From NCBI GenBank assembly GCA_963932465.1, contig OZ010800.1, forward strand, positions 29,452,852 to 29,516,851: a stretch of DNA of 64,000 nucleotides, read 5' to 3'. A program made the translations under genes and the position numbers. Below the pieces are notes generated by a model. It ran no database searches and was not told where the DNA came from. It saw nothing but the letters and a program-made list of their open reading frames with translations. Source of the stretch: Maratus speciosus. Its lineage: Eukaryota > Arthropoda > Arachnida > Araneae > Salticidae. This document shows, in pieces, positions 45,965 through 57,002 of the stretch (position 1 is the first letter of the stretch; each line of letters begins with the position of its first letter).

Positions 45965-46192
45965 TATATTATAATAGTCCAAGTCATGTAACTGCCATAA
46001 ACAATTATGGGCTTCTCTTTTCATAAGAAATGTTTCCATTTTGATTAAAGAATCAAAATTATTTTTCGAATAAAACTGCAAAAAACTTGCTATGATCGCA
46101 ATGAATTTTTGGTACTTTTATGTTAGCCGGGTGCAAATCTCGCCAATAGCTTTTTTTTTTTAACTCGACAGTTAGCATTTTTTTTTTAATAT

Positions 46193-46485
46193 TTACTACT
46201 TGATTATCCCATCGAGCAAAAATCTATCGCCAAACTATGAGATTAAATGCCAATAGCAGTTGATCATAAATGTCACATTCACTTGACTTTAAGGAAGTTG
46301 CACGTGTTTACCCCATGAAGTGACTTTTATTTTGACGTTTTATTTGTATTCTTATTAATGTTATACTAGTTTATTTGTTCTTTCGTTATTTAAAATAAAA
46401 ATTATGTCAAATTGTATAACTTGGCGAGTGGTTTGGCGATTTATATAATTTGGCGAAATTGGTCGACGGGATAACTAAATAGTGC
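46193..46485. mobile_element. MITE-P copy in Hel-1g
   Basis: Right end GGGATAACTAAATAGTGCC, left end TTACTACTTGATTATCCC. It is next to ATTAAAACATTGCT, the same site as in Hel-1a (reverse strand). Confidence 0.8.
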
Positions 46486-46508
46486 CATTAAAACATTGCT
46501 TAATATTT

Positions 46509-46833
46509 GACACAGATGTCATATACGCACCAGATTTGGCGTGAATTTTCTTTTACGACAATTTGGCAAAAACCTCGTTTTCGAATACCAGTTACATACG
46601 TATTTTTATATTATTTTGTATTATTTGTAAAATGAAACAACAATAATTTTAAAAATTTTTCATTAATAACTATAAAACAAAACGATTTATAACATTTTTT
46701 TTAATAAAAAGAAAATAAATGTAAATAAACTTTTATTAATAAATAAGCAACAATAGCAGGGTTACCATGTCATGCAGAATAGCGCCATTTTGGGGGCAAT
46801 TAGGTACCGCTGTGCGTATATGACATCTGAGAC
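46509..46833. mobile_element. MITE-M copy, 325 bp, with exact 8-bp duplication
   Basis: Ends GACACAGATGTCATATACGC and the mirrored GCGTATATGACATCTGAGAC. TAATATTT flanks it at 46501-46508 and 46834-46841. It is the cleanest copy of the family in the window. Confidence 0.9.
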
Positions 46834-47461
46834 TAATATTTTCCTTTTCGTTTCGTTTAAAAAAAGAAAGAATGAAAGCCATCAATTGTAAATGTTTCAG
46901 TTTTAAATGAAAGTTTTGTATTAAATAAAATGATATTGAAAAAAAAAATACGTACGGAGAAATGTTTGGCCATTTATCACCTGCGTCGCAGTAACATAAA
47001 GATACCGAGTTCTTGATTTCTGTATCAGAATCTTCTGATTTGACAAATGATTGTTCAAGTAAATTGAATTATGAATAAAAGTGACATGATACATTTCTTA
47101 GCGCACATTTAAGGGAAGCCACACTGGTCCCCAAATTAGGTTTAAATAACCTTTTCTAAAATATGAAAAAAAAATATGTAATGATTAAAATTTGAGTTAT
47201 CATCATATGAGAAAAGTATTTAAAATTAGAAAAAAATTAATATCTCGAAAAGTAATTCGAATTTAAAAATTCTAATACCAGTTTTGAGATTTGCGGATCA
47301 ATGCGGAATTTGGTGTTTTCATCGTATAATATTCCATATTTTAGGAGAAATCGCCATGAAACATAATCAGTAGTTTAATCAGTCGTTTCATGAAATCGTG
47401 TCATAAAGTCGTTTCATACAGTCGTTTCATAAATTCTCGTTTCATTAGGATTTTATATATA

Positions 47462-48540
47462 CTAGGGGATCGTATCCGGGCTTCCCGGGTTAAAGAATAT
47501 AGGCGAAAACATTTTTTTTTTTTTTAATTGAATATGCAATACATTTTTCAGATTGTCCACTTACATTAAAAAAGCATTTTTCATATGGACAATACGAATT
47601 ATATAATCAAATAAATTTTTGAAATTTATCAAAATCGATATTTTGTTATTAACCGCATGCTAAGAGTTATTTGACCAAGATTTTGCTACTTATGGCATCA
47701 TTTTATATTCTGATAATTTCAGAGCTTATACATGTTTGTTAAATTTGTGTTTTATTTATATTATTTATTTATTCCTAGGGAAGTTTTTTTAAAAATGGAT
47801 ATTATCCGTATAAAATGATGAACTCTTTATTTTGTTTTAAGGGCAAACGGATTAATCTTTCGTAATCGAGCTCCACGCGATATAGATAAATGAAAAAATA
47901 TTTCATGCTTTAAAATTGTTTTTAAAACCATAGACAATCAGTAAACTGAGATGAATTTTGCAAACAAATTCCATTTGAAAAAAAAAAAAATCCTGTTTGG
48001 TGATCTAAAAATTTAAATTGTACGATTACATATATGTTAGATTTGTGTTTTTTCAATATTATACTTTTATTTGATTATAAAAGAAGTATTAGTTTCGTTA
48101 ATTTGTCTTTCATAAATATGTTAGATTGGTGGTTTTTTTAATGTTATTCTTTTATTTGTTTATAAAGAAGTATTAATTTCGTTATGCAAAAATAGTCGGA
48201 AACAAATGCTGAAAAATGTTTGTTGCTTTATGTGCAAAATGTTTATTACTATTATATATTGAAACCGGCACGTGATAAGATAAACTTAAAATAAAATCAT
48301 GTTTAACATTTTTTTTAGAAAATATGATACATCCGTTAATTAAGATACAATTTTTAAACAAATTGCATTTAAAAGTAAATTTTTTTCCCTATGCGACGAA
48401 AATTGAAAATGTACGATGGTCAGAAGATTAAAATATTGTAGTAGCGAAAATTTCAAGACCGAAGTTTGACCGTGAAGTGTTGCTATTCACAAAATGACAT
48501 CAGCGTTACGTACAGATACGTTTGTTCTTTATAATATAGA
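47462..48540 (-). mobile_element. Non-autonomous Helitron, family Hel-2, complete copy
   Basis: Left edge CTAGGGGATCGTATCCGGG is the reversed 3' end, with a CCGGG/CCCGG stem. Right edge CTTTATAATATAGA then T is the reverse of A|TCTATATTATAAAG. Length 1079 bp. No Rep or helicase sequence, and the 67-codon frame at 48483-48686 is not recognised. Confidence 0.82.
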
Positions 48541-48554
48541 TACTTAATCAGTAA

Positions 48555-49375
48555 AATATAATAAAGATCAGTTATTAGGATGTGGTTATCAGTTGAGGCT
48601 CTTATGCTTGGTATTCCGGAATGAAAAAAAGCACTTTTCACCTCCTCAAAAATTGCATACGCACTTCTCATATCGCAATTCATCATTAAAAAAATGTGTA
48701 TTTAGTTTGATCATTTAAATATCATTTTAACTCAAAACTTGAAGTCACGATTGTCAGCAATATCTTTTATTTGAACAGACGCACTCTTTTCTTGAGATTT
48801 TAATCTCAATTCCGGAGAGTAAAAATTTCCGTAATTTGTGTTTTTAGACGCATTTGTGTTAAAATGTTTAGTTTTATCTAAGAAACTGATCGTTTTCTTT
48901 TAAATATGACTTCATTTTCACTTAAATAAGTATTTCGCCTAGTGTCTGAAACCTAGTATCAGTACACATTCAGAAGGAAAACAATCGAAAACAATATGGA
49001 AAATTTATGAGGAAAAATGCGTGTTTTCAAAAGCAGTATGTCATTTTCCTTTATTATGCCCCTAATATAATATTCTGCTCCTAATGGGATTTTGCGACAC
49101 CAAACCCTATACAACAATTTTGAATTTTTATCAGAAAATAGCTTGAATAAAGATAAAAATACCTCATTATTTCTCTCTTGTCTGCAATAATGAAAGCTAT
49201 CAAATTTTCAACATTTTGAAGAAATTTCATAAAATGCTTTTAAAATAAAAAATATAAAATTGGGGATACTTAAAAAAAAAACAGATAGTGCGATCACATC
49301 TAGAAATAAAGGGCTTTCAGTTAAAAAGAAAAAAATAGTAAAATTGGTTCAGCAGAAAGATCAAGGCAGATGAAT
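48555..49375 (-). repeat. Dispersed repeat D, copy 2
   Basis: Inverted counterpart of 37250-38110 (see there). Confidence 0.7.
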
Positions 49376-50130
49376 AAAAAACACACTTGTGTTTTAAATA
49401 AAATAACTAAAAACATTATGGTAACTGACCATTATAATGATCAGTTACTGTAATGTTTTTAGTTGTGATGCCGTGAAAGTGCAGTTGGAAACTTCGCTCC
49501 GAGGAGGTCAAGGACTCTCTCCCCTGAAGATGGCTCGTTAGAAAGAACACGAAACGTTGGGAATAATTTGTAATGTATTTTTAATATAGTTTTTATTTAC
49601 ATGTACGCTGATGAGTATCGTAAGATTTTTAATTATTAAATTCTGACAGCGTAAGTCCAAGTTTTTCTTATTATTATTACTATGTATTTTAAAGTAAATG
49701 CGTCAAATGGATGTATTTTAAATGTATGTATTTTAAATAAAGTAAGATATAAGAGTTATATATTTAATCTAAATTAATGCAATGTGAATAGCTCGGATGA
49801 TAATTGGGAAGATCGGAAGAATAATACTGTGCGAATTATCAGCTGCTTCATGCTAACATAAAATTATCGCTTTTCCTCTATTGCTTGAATAGGGATCTAT
49901 ATAAGACTAGATATAAACAAAGAATATGATTAAAATTTCTTGAAACTCACCTTGAAAAAATCCCTTGAAAAAAAAAATCACATCTGTAATATTACTACAT
50001 AAAAATAAATTACTTTTTTTTTTTTTCAAATCGAAAAAAAAAAAAGTTTAATTTTTATTCCAATAAAGTTCACTTAAACAATATTTTGCTGCATGCCTTC
50101 AAACTTGATATCTATTAATAGTTTTTTTCC
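49376..50130. other. Unassigned DNA with a short palindrome and a retroelement-like end motif
   Basis: GTAACTGACCATTATAATG and its mirror form a hairpin at about 49430-49458. At about 49518-49561, CCCTGAAGATGGCTCG followed by CACGAAACGTTGGG resembles a motif I associate with ends of some arthropod retroelements (Penelope-like or LINE). No reading frame supports this. Confidence 0.35.
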
Positions 50131-50382
50131 GCTGATGAAAATGATGTACTTTAAATTTCCGTGACGTATGTTGATAAATTGTGCTTCTTTATCAGTTTTT
50201 TAATGCAATTTTTAAACGTTTTGGAACTTATTTTTCATAGTAGGTGAATTCAGTAGGCTACCTTCATAGGTACCTTTTGGTGAAATTAGAAACGAAATCC
50301 GGCAAATATTTTTTGAGCTACGCTTGACGAAACTTTACTAGGCCATGGCTTTAATATCCCTCGTAGTTCCCGTAAAGTAATA
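50131..50382 (+). repeat. Dispersed repeat E, copy 2 (interrupted)
   Basis: It aligns to 26960-27216 and stops at GTAATA, where the long-TIR element begins. Confidence 0.75.
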
Positions 50383-51333
50383 TCCCAACAAAAAGTTTTC
50401 GGTAAAAAAAAAGCGCCAAGTTCTCCTTAATGTTTCGGCCAGAAAAAGTAGTGATATCTGAAGTTCGCACAAGTTAAAAGCCAAACATCCCAAATCTTTC
50501 ATGGAAAATGGCTTCCTGCGACTTTGCCGTTAATGCCTTCTACAGCATTCCAAAATTAATGATTGGAAATTACGTATTTCTGAATTATTTAAATATTAAA
50601 AGTAATATTAGAATGCAAAGAGGCAAATTTACATAAAAGACATTATAAGTAAAGGATTCTTATAACTACCATTCAGTTTCAACAAACATTAGTTTTGATT
50701 ACAGATCATTTAGTCCACTTGTGGTTTAATTTCCATTTTGTACGGTCTAAAGTTAAAGTCATTAACGTAAAACCCAAGAAATAAAACAAAATTTACTTAC
50801 TTCAAATCTCACAATATGTTACATTATATTTTATTGTATAATATTGAAATCTCGTGTATTGACGAAAGAGATTTTTTTCGTTTGAACATTTATTATAGTT
50901 TGTTTGCATACATTAAGAGGTATTCTATTTATAAACTGTTAAAAGCTGATACTAATTATGTTTTAGCAATTAGGGATATTATCTCCTGAATACAAGTATT
51001 TTGTTATATTTAACTTCTAAGCATTTAAATAGACTGAAGTTGTTTAAGTGCTTTTTTCAAATGTGTATTTTATTTCTGCACTCTGTGCCACAAAATGCCT
51101 AAAATAATCAAAAAATGTAGTTTGCATGTAACTCATTTGTACATATTTTAAAATTTGAAAAACTCTCTCGAAGGCATTAACGGCCAAGTCGCAGGAAGCC
51201 ATTTTCAATGAAAGATCTGGGATGTTTGGCTTTTAACTTGTGCGAACTTCAGATATCACTAGTTTTTCTGGCCGAAACATTAAGGAGAACTTTGCGCTTT
51301 TTTTTTTTTTTACCGAAAACTTTTTTGTTGGGA
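50383..51333. mobile_element. 951-bp non-autonomous element with about 160-bp TIRs and TA flanks
   Basis: Left arm 50383-50540 (TCCCAACAAAAAGTTTTCGG onward) and right arm about 51170-51333 are near-perfect inverted copies, including GCACAAGTTAAAAGCCAAAC and GCGACTTTGCCGTTAATG. TA lies at both outer edges (50381-50382, 51334-51335), as expected of a Tc1/mariner-type duplication. Interior of about 630 bp is AT-rich and codes for nothing recognised. The 84-codon frame at 51240-51494 runs across the right arm and is an artefact. Confidence 0.85.
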
Positions 51334-51335
51334 TA

Positions 51336-52733
51336 TCACTACTTTTTGTATGTTTTTTTCAAGTATGTTATTCTCTAAACTATATTAATATGAAAAAACG
51401 TAAATTTCGGTACTTATATGGTAGCCGGGAGCAAATCTCCTCACTAGCCAATTGTTTTTTCGCCAATAGCAGTTTTCATTTTTCACTTGTGTAATTGTTC
51501 ACTAGTAACAATACTTTGATTTTCAAATAAAATATTTTGGTTTATGTTTTTATTTCTTATTTATTTATTTATTTGTTTCTATGTTAAATATCCTGTTAAA
51601 TAAAATGAGGGAAATGCATCTATTTTAATTGAGATGACTGAAAAGTATATATCTTTAAATGAAATGAATGCAATATGAACAATGGAGTTGGGAACAGTAT
51701 TTGGCGATTTGCCACTTGCGCCCGGCTAACATAAAAATACCTAAATTTATTTTATTGAGCTTTAAAAATTTATACTTTATTTATTTTTATATTAAATTGT
51801 TAGCCGCCTCTAGCAAGCAGTATTTACCGTATTAATTCCATGTTAAACGTTGCATCATGTTACTGTTATTCATAATTTAATTTACTTGCCCATTCTTTCG
51901 CCAAGTCGGACGCTTTTGATAGAGAAATCAAGAACTCTTTACGATCATGGAAGCAGATCATACATTTGGTGTTGTTATTTAATCTTTCGTGACAAATATC
52001 TCTTAACTCACTTATGCAAATTTCCTTAGCAGTTACGATTCGTTCTCTAATGCGGAAATTTTTAAACCTATTAAGTAATCTTTTCTAATTGGGCTCGCTG
52101 CCAGTTGTTGTATTTTAACTGATACGACTGGGTACCAGTGAAATTGTTCTTATGAAATCCTTTGACAATATCTGCATTTTTCATTAAACCATATTGATGC
52201 TAATATCTTTTTGTTTCACGTTAACCTTTTCAATAGAGTTGATGGCTCACTGCCATGACTCATTTGAAAATCTATCATTCTTCTCATCTGATCGTGTTGA
52301 AGAATTAGTCAATGTGCCATGACTTTAAGGCTTTAGCTAATTTTATTCAAAACCTGAAAACTAAAGTGCGAGGAACCGGATTGTAGAAGATTCATTCTAA
52401 CGTACACATCGATTAACAGGTTACATATTATAGAATTATAATAATCATAAGGAGAACTGGCAGTTTCAATGCTTTAATAGTTTCCGTAAATTGGCTTTAT
52501 ATAATACAGAAGTTTTAGCGGTGTAAAGATTAACAACATAGTCACAGTAAGTATAATAACAGTACAATATAATAACAATGGCAGAGGTTTTGGGCAGTGG
52601 CGAAACTATTAGCACTTTGGAAATATTAGTAAGTTATATCATTTAACTAATTCAGATGATATGAGGAAAAATAAAAGTAGATTGCTCGCATTAATAATTA
52701 ACTCATTGAAAAATAGCCACTAGCATCAAATAT
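51336..52733. repeat. Diverged Hel-1-like fragments and unassigned DNA
   Basis: About 51400-51970 contains Hel-1 internal text (TAGCCGGGAGCAAATCTC, TATTTGGCGATTTGCC, GCGCCCGGCTAACATAA, TTCTTTCGCCAAGTCGGA) but no termini. From 51980 to 52733 nothing is recognised. Confidence 0.5.
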
Positions 52734-52815
52734 TCGCCAAGCTTGGCGACATTTATCAAAGTTTTGCCAAATTTGGTTATATATCATGACAGTTCTCAAA
52801 TTTGGCGACCAAAAA
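52734..52815. repeat. Second TCGCCAA/TTGGCGA cluster
   Basis: TCGCCAAGCTTGGCGA at 52734-52749 is a perfect 16-bp palindrome, followed by GCCAAATTTGG and TTTGGCGACC within 70 bp. Same theme as 18377-18480. Confidence 0.6.
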
Positions 52816-53044
52816 ATGTTTTGATTATTCTAACGTCATAATGATGCATATCTATTATATATTATACACATACCTATAATATGTATGATGCAAATGTATT
52901 ACGTATTATATGCATATGTATAATATGTATGATGCATATGCATAAGTTCATTAACATCACTAAAACGCTCTTAAAGGAATAATGTTTCATAAATAGTAGG
53001 GATAGTTGCCAGATTGACCAGAGTGCTATTGAGATTAGAATTCC
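52816..53044. other. AT-rich stretch with repeated ATGTATGATGCA
   Basis: ATAATATGTATGATGCA occurs twice (about 52876 and 52920) with related palindromic ATATGCATAT runs. No gene. Confidence 0.5.
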
Positions 53045-53464
53045 GAAATTTATAATAGACCGAGAAGCGTCAGCACACACCATCACCTCATCGAGTTTAC
53101 AGCTGAAATTTTAGGATTATTTAAAACTAGATTAACATATTTAAATGCAACTGGTCTGACAAGTCATATCTTGGTAGAAACCACCTGAAGACCTAATTTT
53201 AGAGGTTGATTGATAAGTTTACAATTGTATTTTCCTGCATCTAAAAGTATGGAAACATGTAGGAATGGATGCAGGAAAACACAATGGAAAATCCACCAAT
53301 TAACCAGTAAAATCGTGTCTGTAGGTGGTTTCCACAAAGATACGACTTGGCAGACCAGTTACATTTCAATACGCTAATCGATAGGTAACTAATCCTAAAA
53401 TTTCAGACATCAACTCAATGAAGTGATGATCTGTGCAGACGCTTTCCGGTCTTTAATAAAATTT
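53045..53464. mobile_element. 420-bp palindromic element
   Basis: All paired blocks share one centre (53254.5): ATAGACCG with CGGTCTTTA, CTGAAATTTTAGGATTA with its mirror, CTGGTCTG with CAGACCAG, and TTGTATTTTCCTGCATC with GATGCAGGAAAACACAA. Arms are about 197 bp with roughly 80 percent pairing by eye, and the loop is about 26 bp. Probably an old palindromic MITE. Non-coding; the minus frame at 52874-53086 only overlaps it. Confidence 0.82.
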
Positions 53465-55010
53465 GTTTTAAGGAAGTAAAAGATAGAAAGGTGGACTGAT
53501 AAACTGAAAGATTTGCCTTATTAAGATTTTTGTAAAAGCATACAAAAATTCATTCAGCTTGAAATCATGCAGCACCTTTATAACTCAGGCTAATTTTCTG
53601 TAATCGGGTTTTGGCGACCAACATATCTTATCTATAACTATAATCTTTCTTTTAGAGATTTAAAATTAACAATAAATTAACAGTAAGTAGGCTAATAATA
53701 CAATAGAATATCATTAGCAGCGGACTTCGGACGCCGCATCTGTCGCACATCGTTAAAGACAGTTTATAAGTTACTCATTTCATTTAATTAAAAGGAGATT
53801 TTTAAACTTTCATATGGAATTAGGATATTTTTCCACTATAGGGACCTTGGAATTTTTTTTTTAATCTTGGCACAATTCGGACTTCAGAAACTGGGATATG
53901 TTGCCAAATGATTTAAACAAGTATGAAAACAAACCTGATGAACTTGTATGTTATTTATATATGTATTTATATACATATAAACATTTTATTTATACATGTA
54001 TAAAATATTATTTTTTATATACAAATTATTTATGTTGGTATCTAAAAATAAATAAAAGGGTTCCTTACATTAAATAAATTGTATACATATGGAAAAATTG
54101 CTTGTGTATATGACATAGTAAATAGGTTGCCAGAAAATACGTTATTATCAAATTTCTTTTCTCATCAAAGCTATTTTCTGTATTTCGCCTAGGCTACTAT
54201 ATCGGAAACGTACCGAATTGCGGTTATATTTTGTTAAATGTTTTATTGTTTTAATATCGTAAATATATCATAACCTATACTGATTAAAATTTTTAGGTAT
54301 ATTCATTTTTTCTATTTAACAAACATCTTTGGAAAAGCATATGTATAAAATGTTATTCTGCTTGAATTCACGTGACCCCCTTCAAAGCTCTGTAATCGAG
54401 TTTTGGCGACCGACATTGGCACAATTGAATGTGTTAAGGAACTGTTTACAGCCAAATGAACACCCCCTGTTTGAAGGGTTTAGAGGCGGAAATTCTGTGT
54501 TTTCAGATTTTTCTGGTTCATTGTGCTACAAACCCGACTTACTTGTGAAATTTCATGATTCTACGACTTTTAGAAGTACCTTATTTATTGGATGATGCGA
54601 TGTGAGTCAGTGACAAAAAAGCGCTTTTTCGGAATTTAATATTTCAAAAACTACTAAATATAGAAACATGAAATCGTGAACCTTAGTTCAGTTTGACCAT
54701 ACGAACATGTGTATAAAAGAAAAATTTCTATATCTCTCCCTATAACGACGTTATGAGGGGGCGAAAAGTATGCCGAATTGGTTCAGGAAAAGGTAGCTTA
54801 CGGCTTGTGCGAACTTGGCGGACGCACTGCCGTGCTCCCAGATTGCACTGTGTAGTACTACAATTATGATATCACGAGAGATGCCAAAATTTGAAGAATA
54901 ATTTTAATAGTAAAAAGAATAATCCCCCATACAAAATAAAACTGTAAAAATTTATGTAACTGTGTAAATGTTTAGGTAAAAAAAATTGTGTAAATGTACA
55001 AAATATTGTA
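53465..55010. other. Unassigned DNA
   Basis: TGTAATCGRGTTTTGGCGACC occurs near 53600 and again near 54392, so a diverged duplication is likely. The 88-codon frame at 54329-54595 starts inside this and resembles nothing I know. 54600-54900 (GTGACAAAAAAGCGC onward) is less AT-rich but unassigned. Confidence 0.45.
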
Positions 55011-55151
55011 ATGTATCAGAACAAGTACGTAACTTTCTCAAAGACCAAAGAGAGGAAATATGATGTCAATAGGATCAATCGATATAAAAAGTACATAGAA
55101 AGTCATCCACAATGTAGAAAGACTGGAAAAAGAAATATCAAGGGAAGAACA

Positions 55152-55160
<9 letters not shown>
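55011..55160 (+). pseudogene. Possible N-terminal fragment of a hAT-like transposase
   Basis: A basic stretch (KYDVNRINRYKKYIESHPQC, then RKTGKRN) lies directly upstream of T147b copy C, with recognisable hAT-like text on its far side. Linking it to that gene rests on position only; I cannot match its residues to a family. A poly-T run follows. Confidence 0.3.
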
Positions 55161-55183
<23 letters not shown>

Positions 55184-55225
55184 TCTAATAAGAAAAGCTA
55201 TGTTTTGACGAATGTCTCCCCAACT

Positions 55226-56316
55226 GAAACTAGTCGCATGTACCAATCCCAAAACTTTCTTCTATCCCATGCATGTTAATACTTCAAAATTCGCTATCAC
55301 ACTGCCAAAATTAAATGGCAATCTATGCATCTCATGAGGATTCTAAAGATATGAAATTCCGTGCATTAGTTCTTGAGATATGACTATCGCTGAAATCGTC
55401 TAAATCCAGCAAAATTCTGCCTAGCAGCGCCACCTATTGGGTGATTTATACCAAATCCTAATCAGCAACAATTTATGTCAACGTCCGACTGAATCTGAAG
55501 TTTGGAGAAAATGCGTGCATTAGTTTTTGAGATAGAGCTATAGCGAAAATCGTGAAAATCTCTGTATAGCAGCGCCACCTATTGGGTGATTAACACCAAA
55601 ACCTAATTAACAACAACTTGTGTCAACATACAACTAAATCTGAAGTTAGATAAAAATTCGTCCATTAGTTCTATAGATAGAGCTATTGATGCAATCGTGA
55701 AAAAGGCAGCACAGAAGCGCCACCTGTTGGACGATTTACACCAACGCATAATCAGTAGCAAGTCATATCAAGGACTAACTGAATCAGAAGTTTGATGAAA
55801 ATCCGTGCGTTAGTTCTTAAGATAGAGCTATTGAGGAAATCGTGTAATTCTTGCAAAATTCATCATAACAGCACCACCTGTTGGGCGATTTGTACCAAAA
55901 CGTAACCAGCATCAATTCATATCAAGGACTAACTAAATCTGAAATTTGATCAAAATCCGTGCATTAGTTCGTGAGATAGAGCTATTGCGATAATCGTGAA
56001 AAATGCAGCATAGCAGCGCCACCTGTTGAGCGATTTACACCAAAAACTAATCAGCATCAATTTGTATTAGGGACTCACTGAATATAAATTTTTATTAAAT
56101 TCCGTGCATTAGTTCTTGAGATAGAGCGCCCACAAAATTTGTGTCACATACACACAGACAGACAGACAGACTCACAGAGTCACAGACAGACATTTTGTGA
56201 AAACATGTTTTTTGGAATCTCTGACCACTAAAACGTGTAAATCCGTCGAAAACCGGAATTCGAAAATTTTCATGAATCCAATACTTTCTTCTTGTAAAGA
56301 TAGAAGAAAGTAAAAA
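55226..56316 (+). mobile_element. T147b element, copy C
   Basis: It starts AAACTAGTCGCATGTACC and ends with the intact hairpin ACTTTCTTC/GAAGAAAGT (56283-56291, 56303-56311) and AAAAA. Units with GAATCTGAAGTTTG recur at about 55490, 55637, 55786, 55935 and 56085, 147-150 bp apart. A GACAGACAGACAGAC box lies at about 56155. It probably interrupted the hAT-like gene remnant. Confidence 0.83.
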
Positions 56317-56600
56317 GATAGCTTGGAAGGTAATAGTTCAATAGGTAATTTTGCTGACTCTGAATTTGATAATAATGCAGTTGAAAGAATTGGGGTGAGG
56401 ACACATGGTCTTAGTTAAAAAACTAGGATCAAAATATATTGGTCATATTTTATTGCCATCTTCCACTGCTATTCATACAGCCAATGAAATTTTGGTGTAT
56501 TTTCAAAATAATAATACGGACATTTCGAATTTTAAACATATGGCTGCGACAAACCCGTCCTTAATACAGGACGCAAATCTCGAGCTATCAAAATATTAGA
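56317..56600 (+). pseudogene. hAT-like transposase fragment
   Basis: The frame at 56405-56599 contains KYIGHILLPSSTA followed by ILVYFQNNNTDISNF. The same kind of text (HLTPSSGNA, then IIKFLKKNE) is read on the minus strand at 61560-61440. I associate it with a multicopy arthropod protein that continues into GCDGT...NTG, but here the homology decays after ISNF. Too short to tell more. Confidence 0.5.
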
Positions 56601-56998
56601 AGCGAGATTCAAACAAGAAAGAAAAAATAATGCGTTAAGCATAGCTTATGAAACACTTTCCAACACTTCCCGAAATCTTTAACAAAACTTCGTTATTTAG
56701 AAAAATAAGGTAAATGGGATGACTATGAAAATATCTTAGAAACCAGATAAAACCTTTAAAAATCGGATTTCAGTAGTTACCTTCCATAGCCAAATAAGTA
56801 TTCCAATTCTTTTGAATAGACCTGTATGGAAAAATTTAGTTTAGCAAGGAAACGCATAACAGGTTGAAATTTCTCTTTCAGCAATCTATACTTATAGATA
56901 GAAACATACTTAAATTCCTTTGTTCAGCCCTGTAGTTTACATAGTATCTTTATTGCATGCCACTATTTAGCTAAAATTTAATTGAAACTAAAACATTC
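56601..56998. other. Unassigned DNA left of piggyBac
   Basis: No gene or repeat boundary recognised. Confidence 0.4.
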
Positions 56999-57002
56999 TT
57001 AA

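Larger units (their letters stand above)
45965..47461 (-). mobile_element. Hel-1 copy g, flanked by Hel-2 ends
   Basis: It begins mid-element at TATATTATAATAGTCCAAG directly after the Hel-2 CTAG and ends at the Hel-1 5' terminus (TTAGGATTTTATATAT), abutting another Hel-2 CTAG on the opposite strand. It contains MITE-P (46193-46485) and an intact MITE-M. The Hel-1 3' end is absent. Confidence 0.75.

Noticed and set aside
54329..54595. 88-codon frame as a host gene
   Set aside because: No recognisable domain, no splice context I can support, and its start overlaps a duplicated GTTTTGGCGACC segment.
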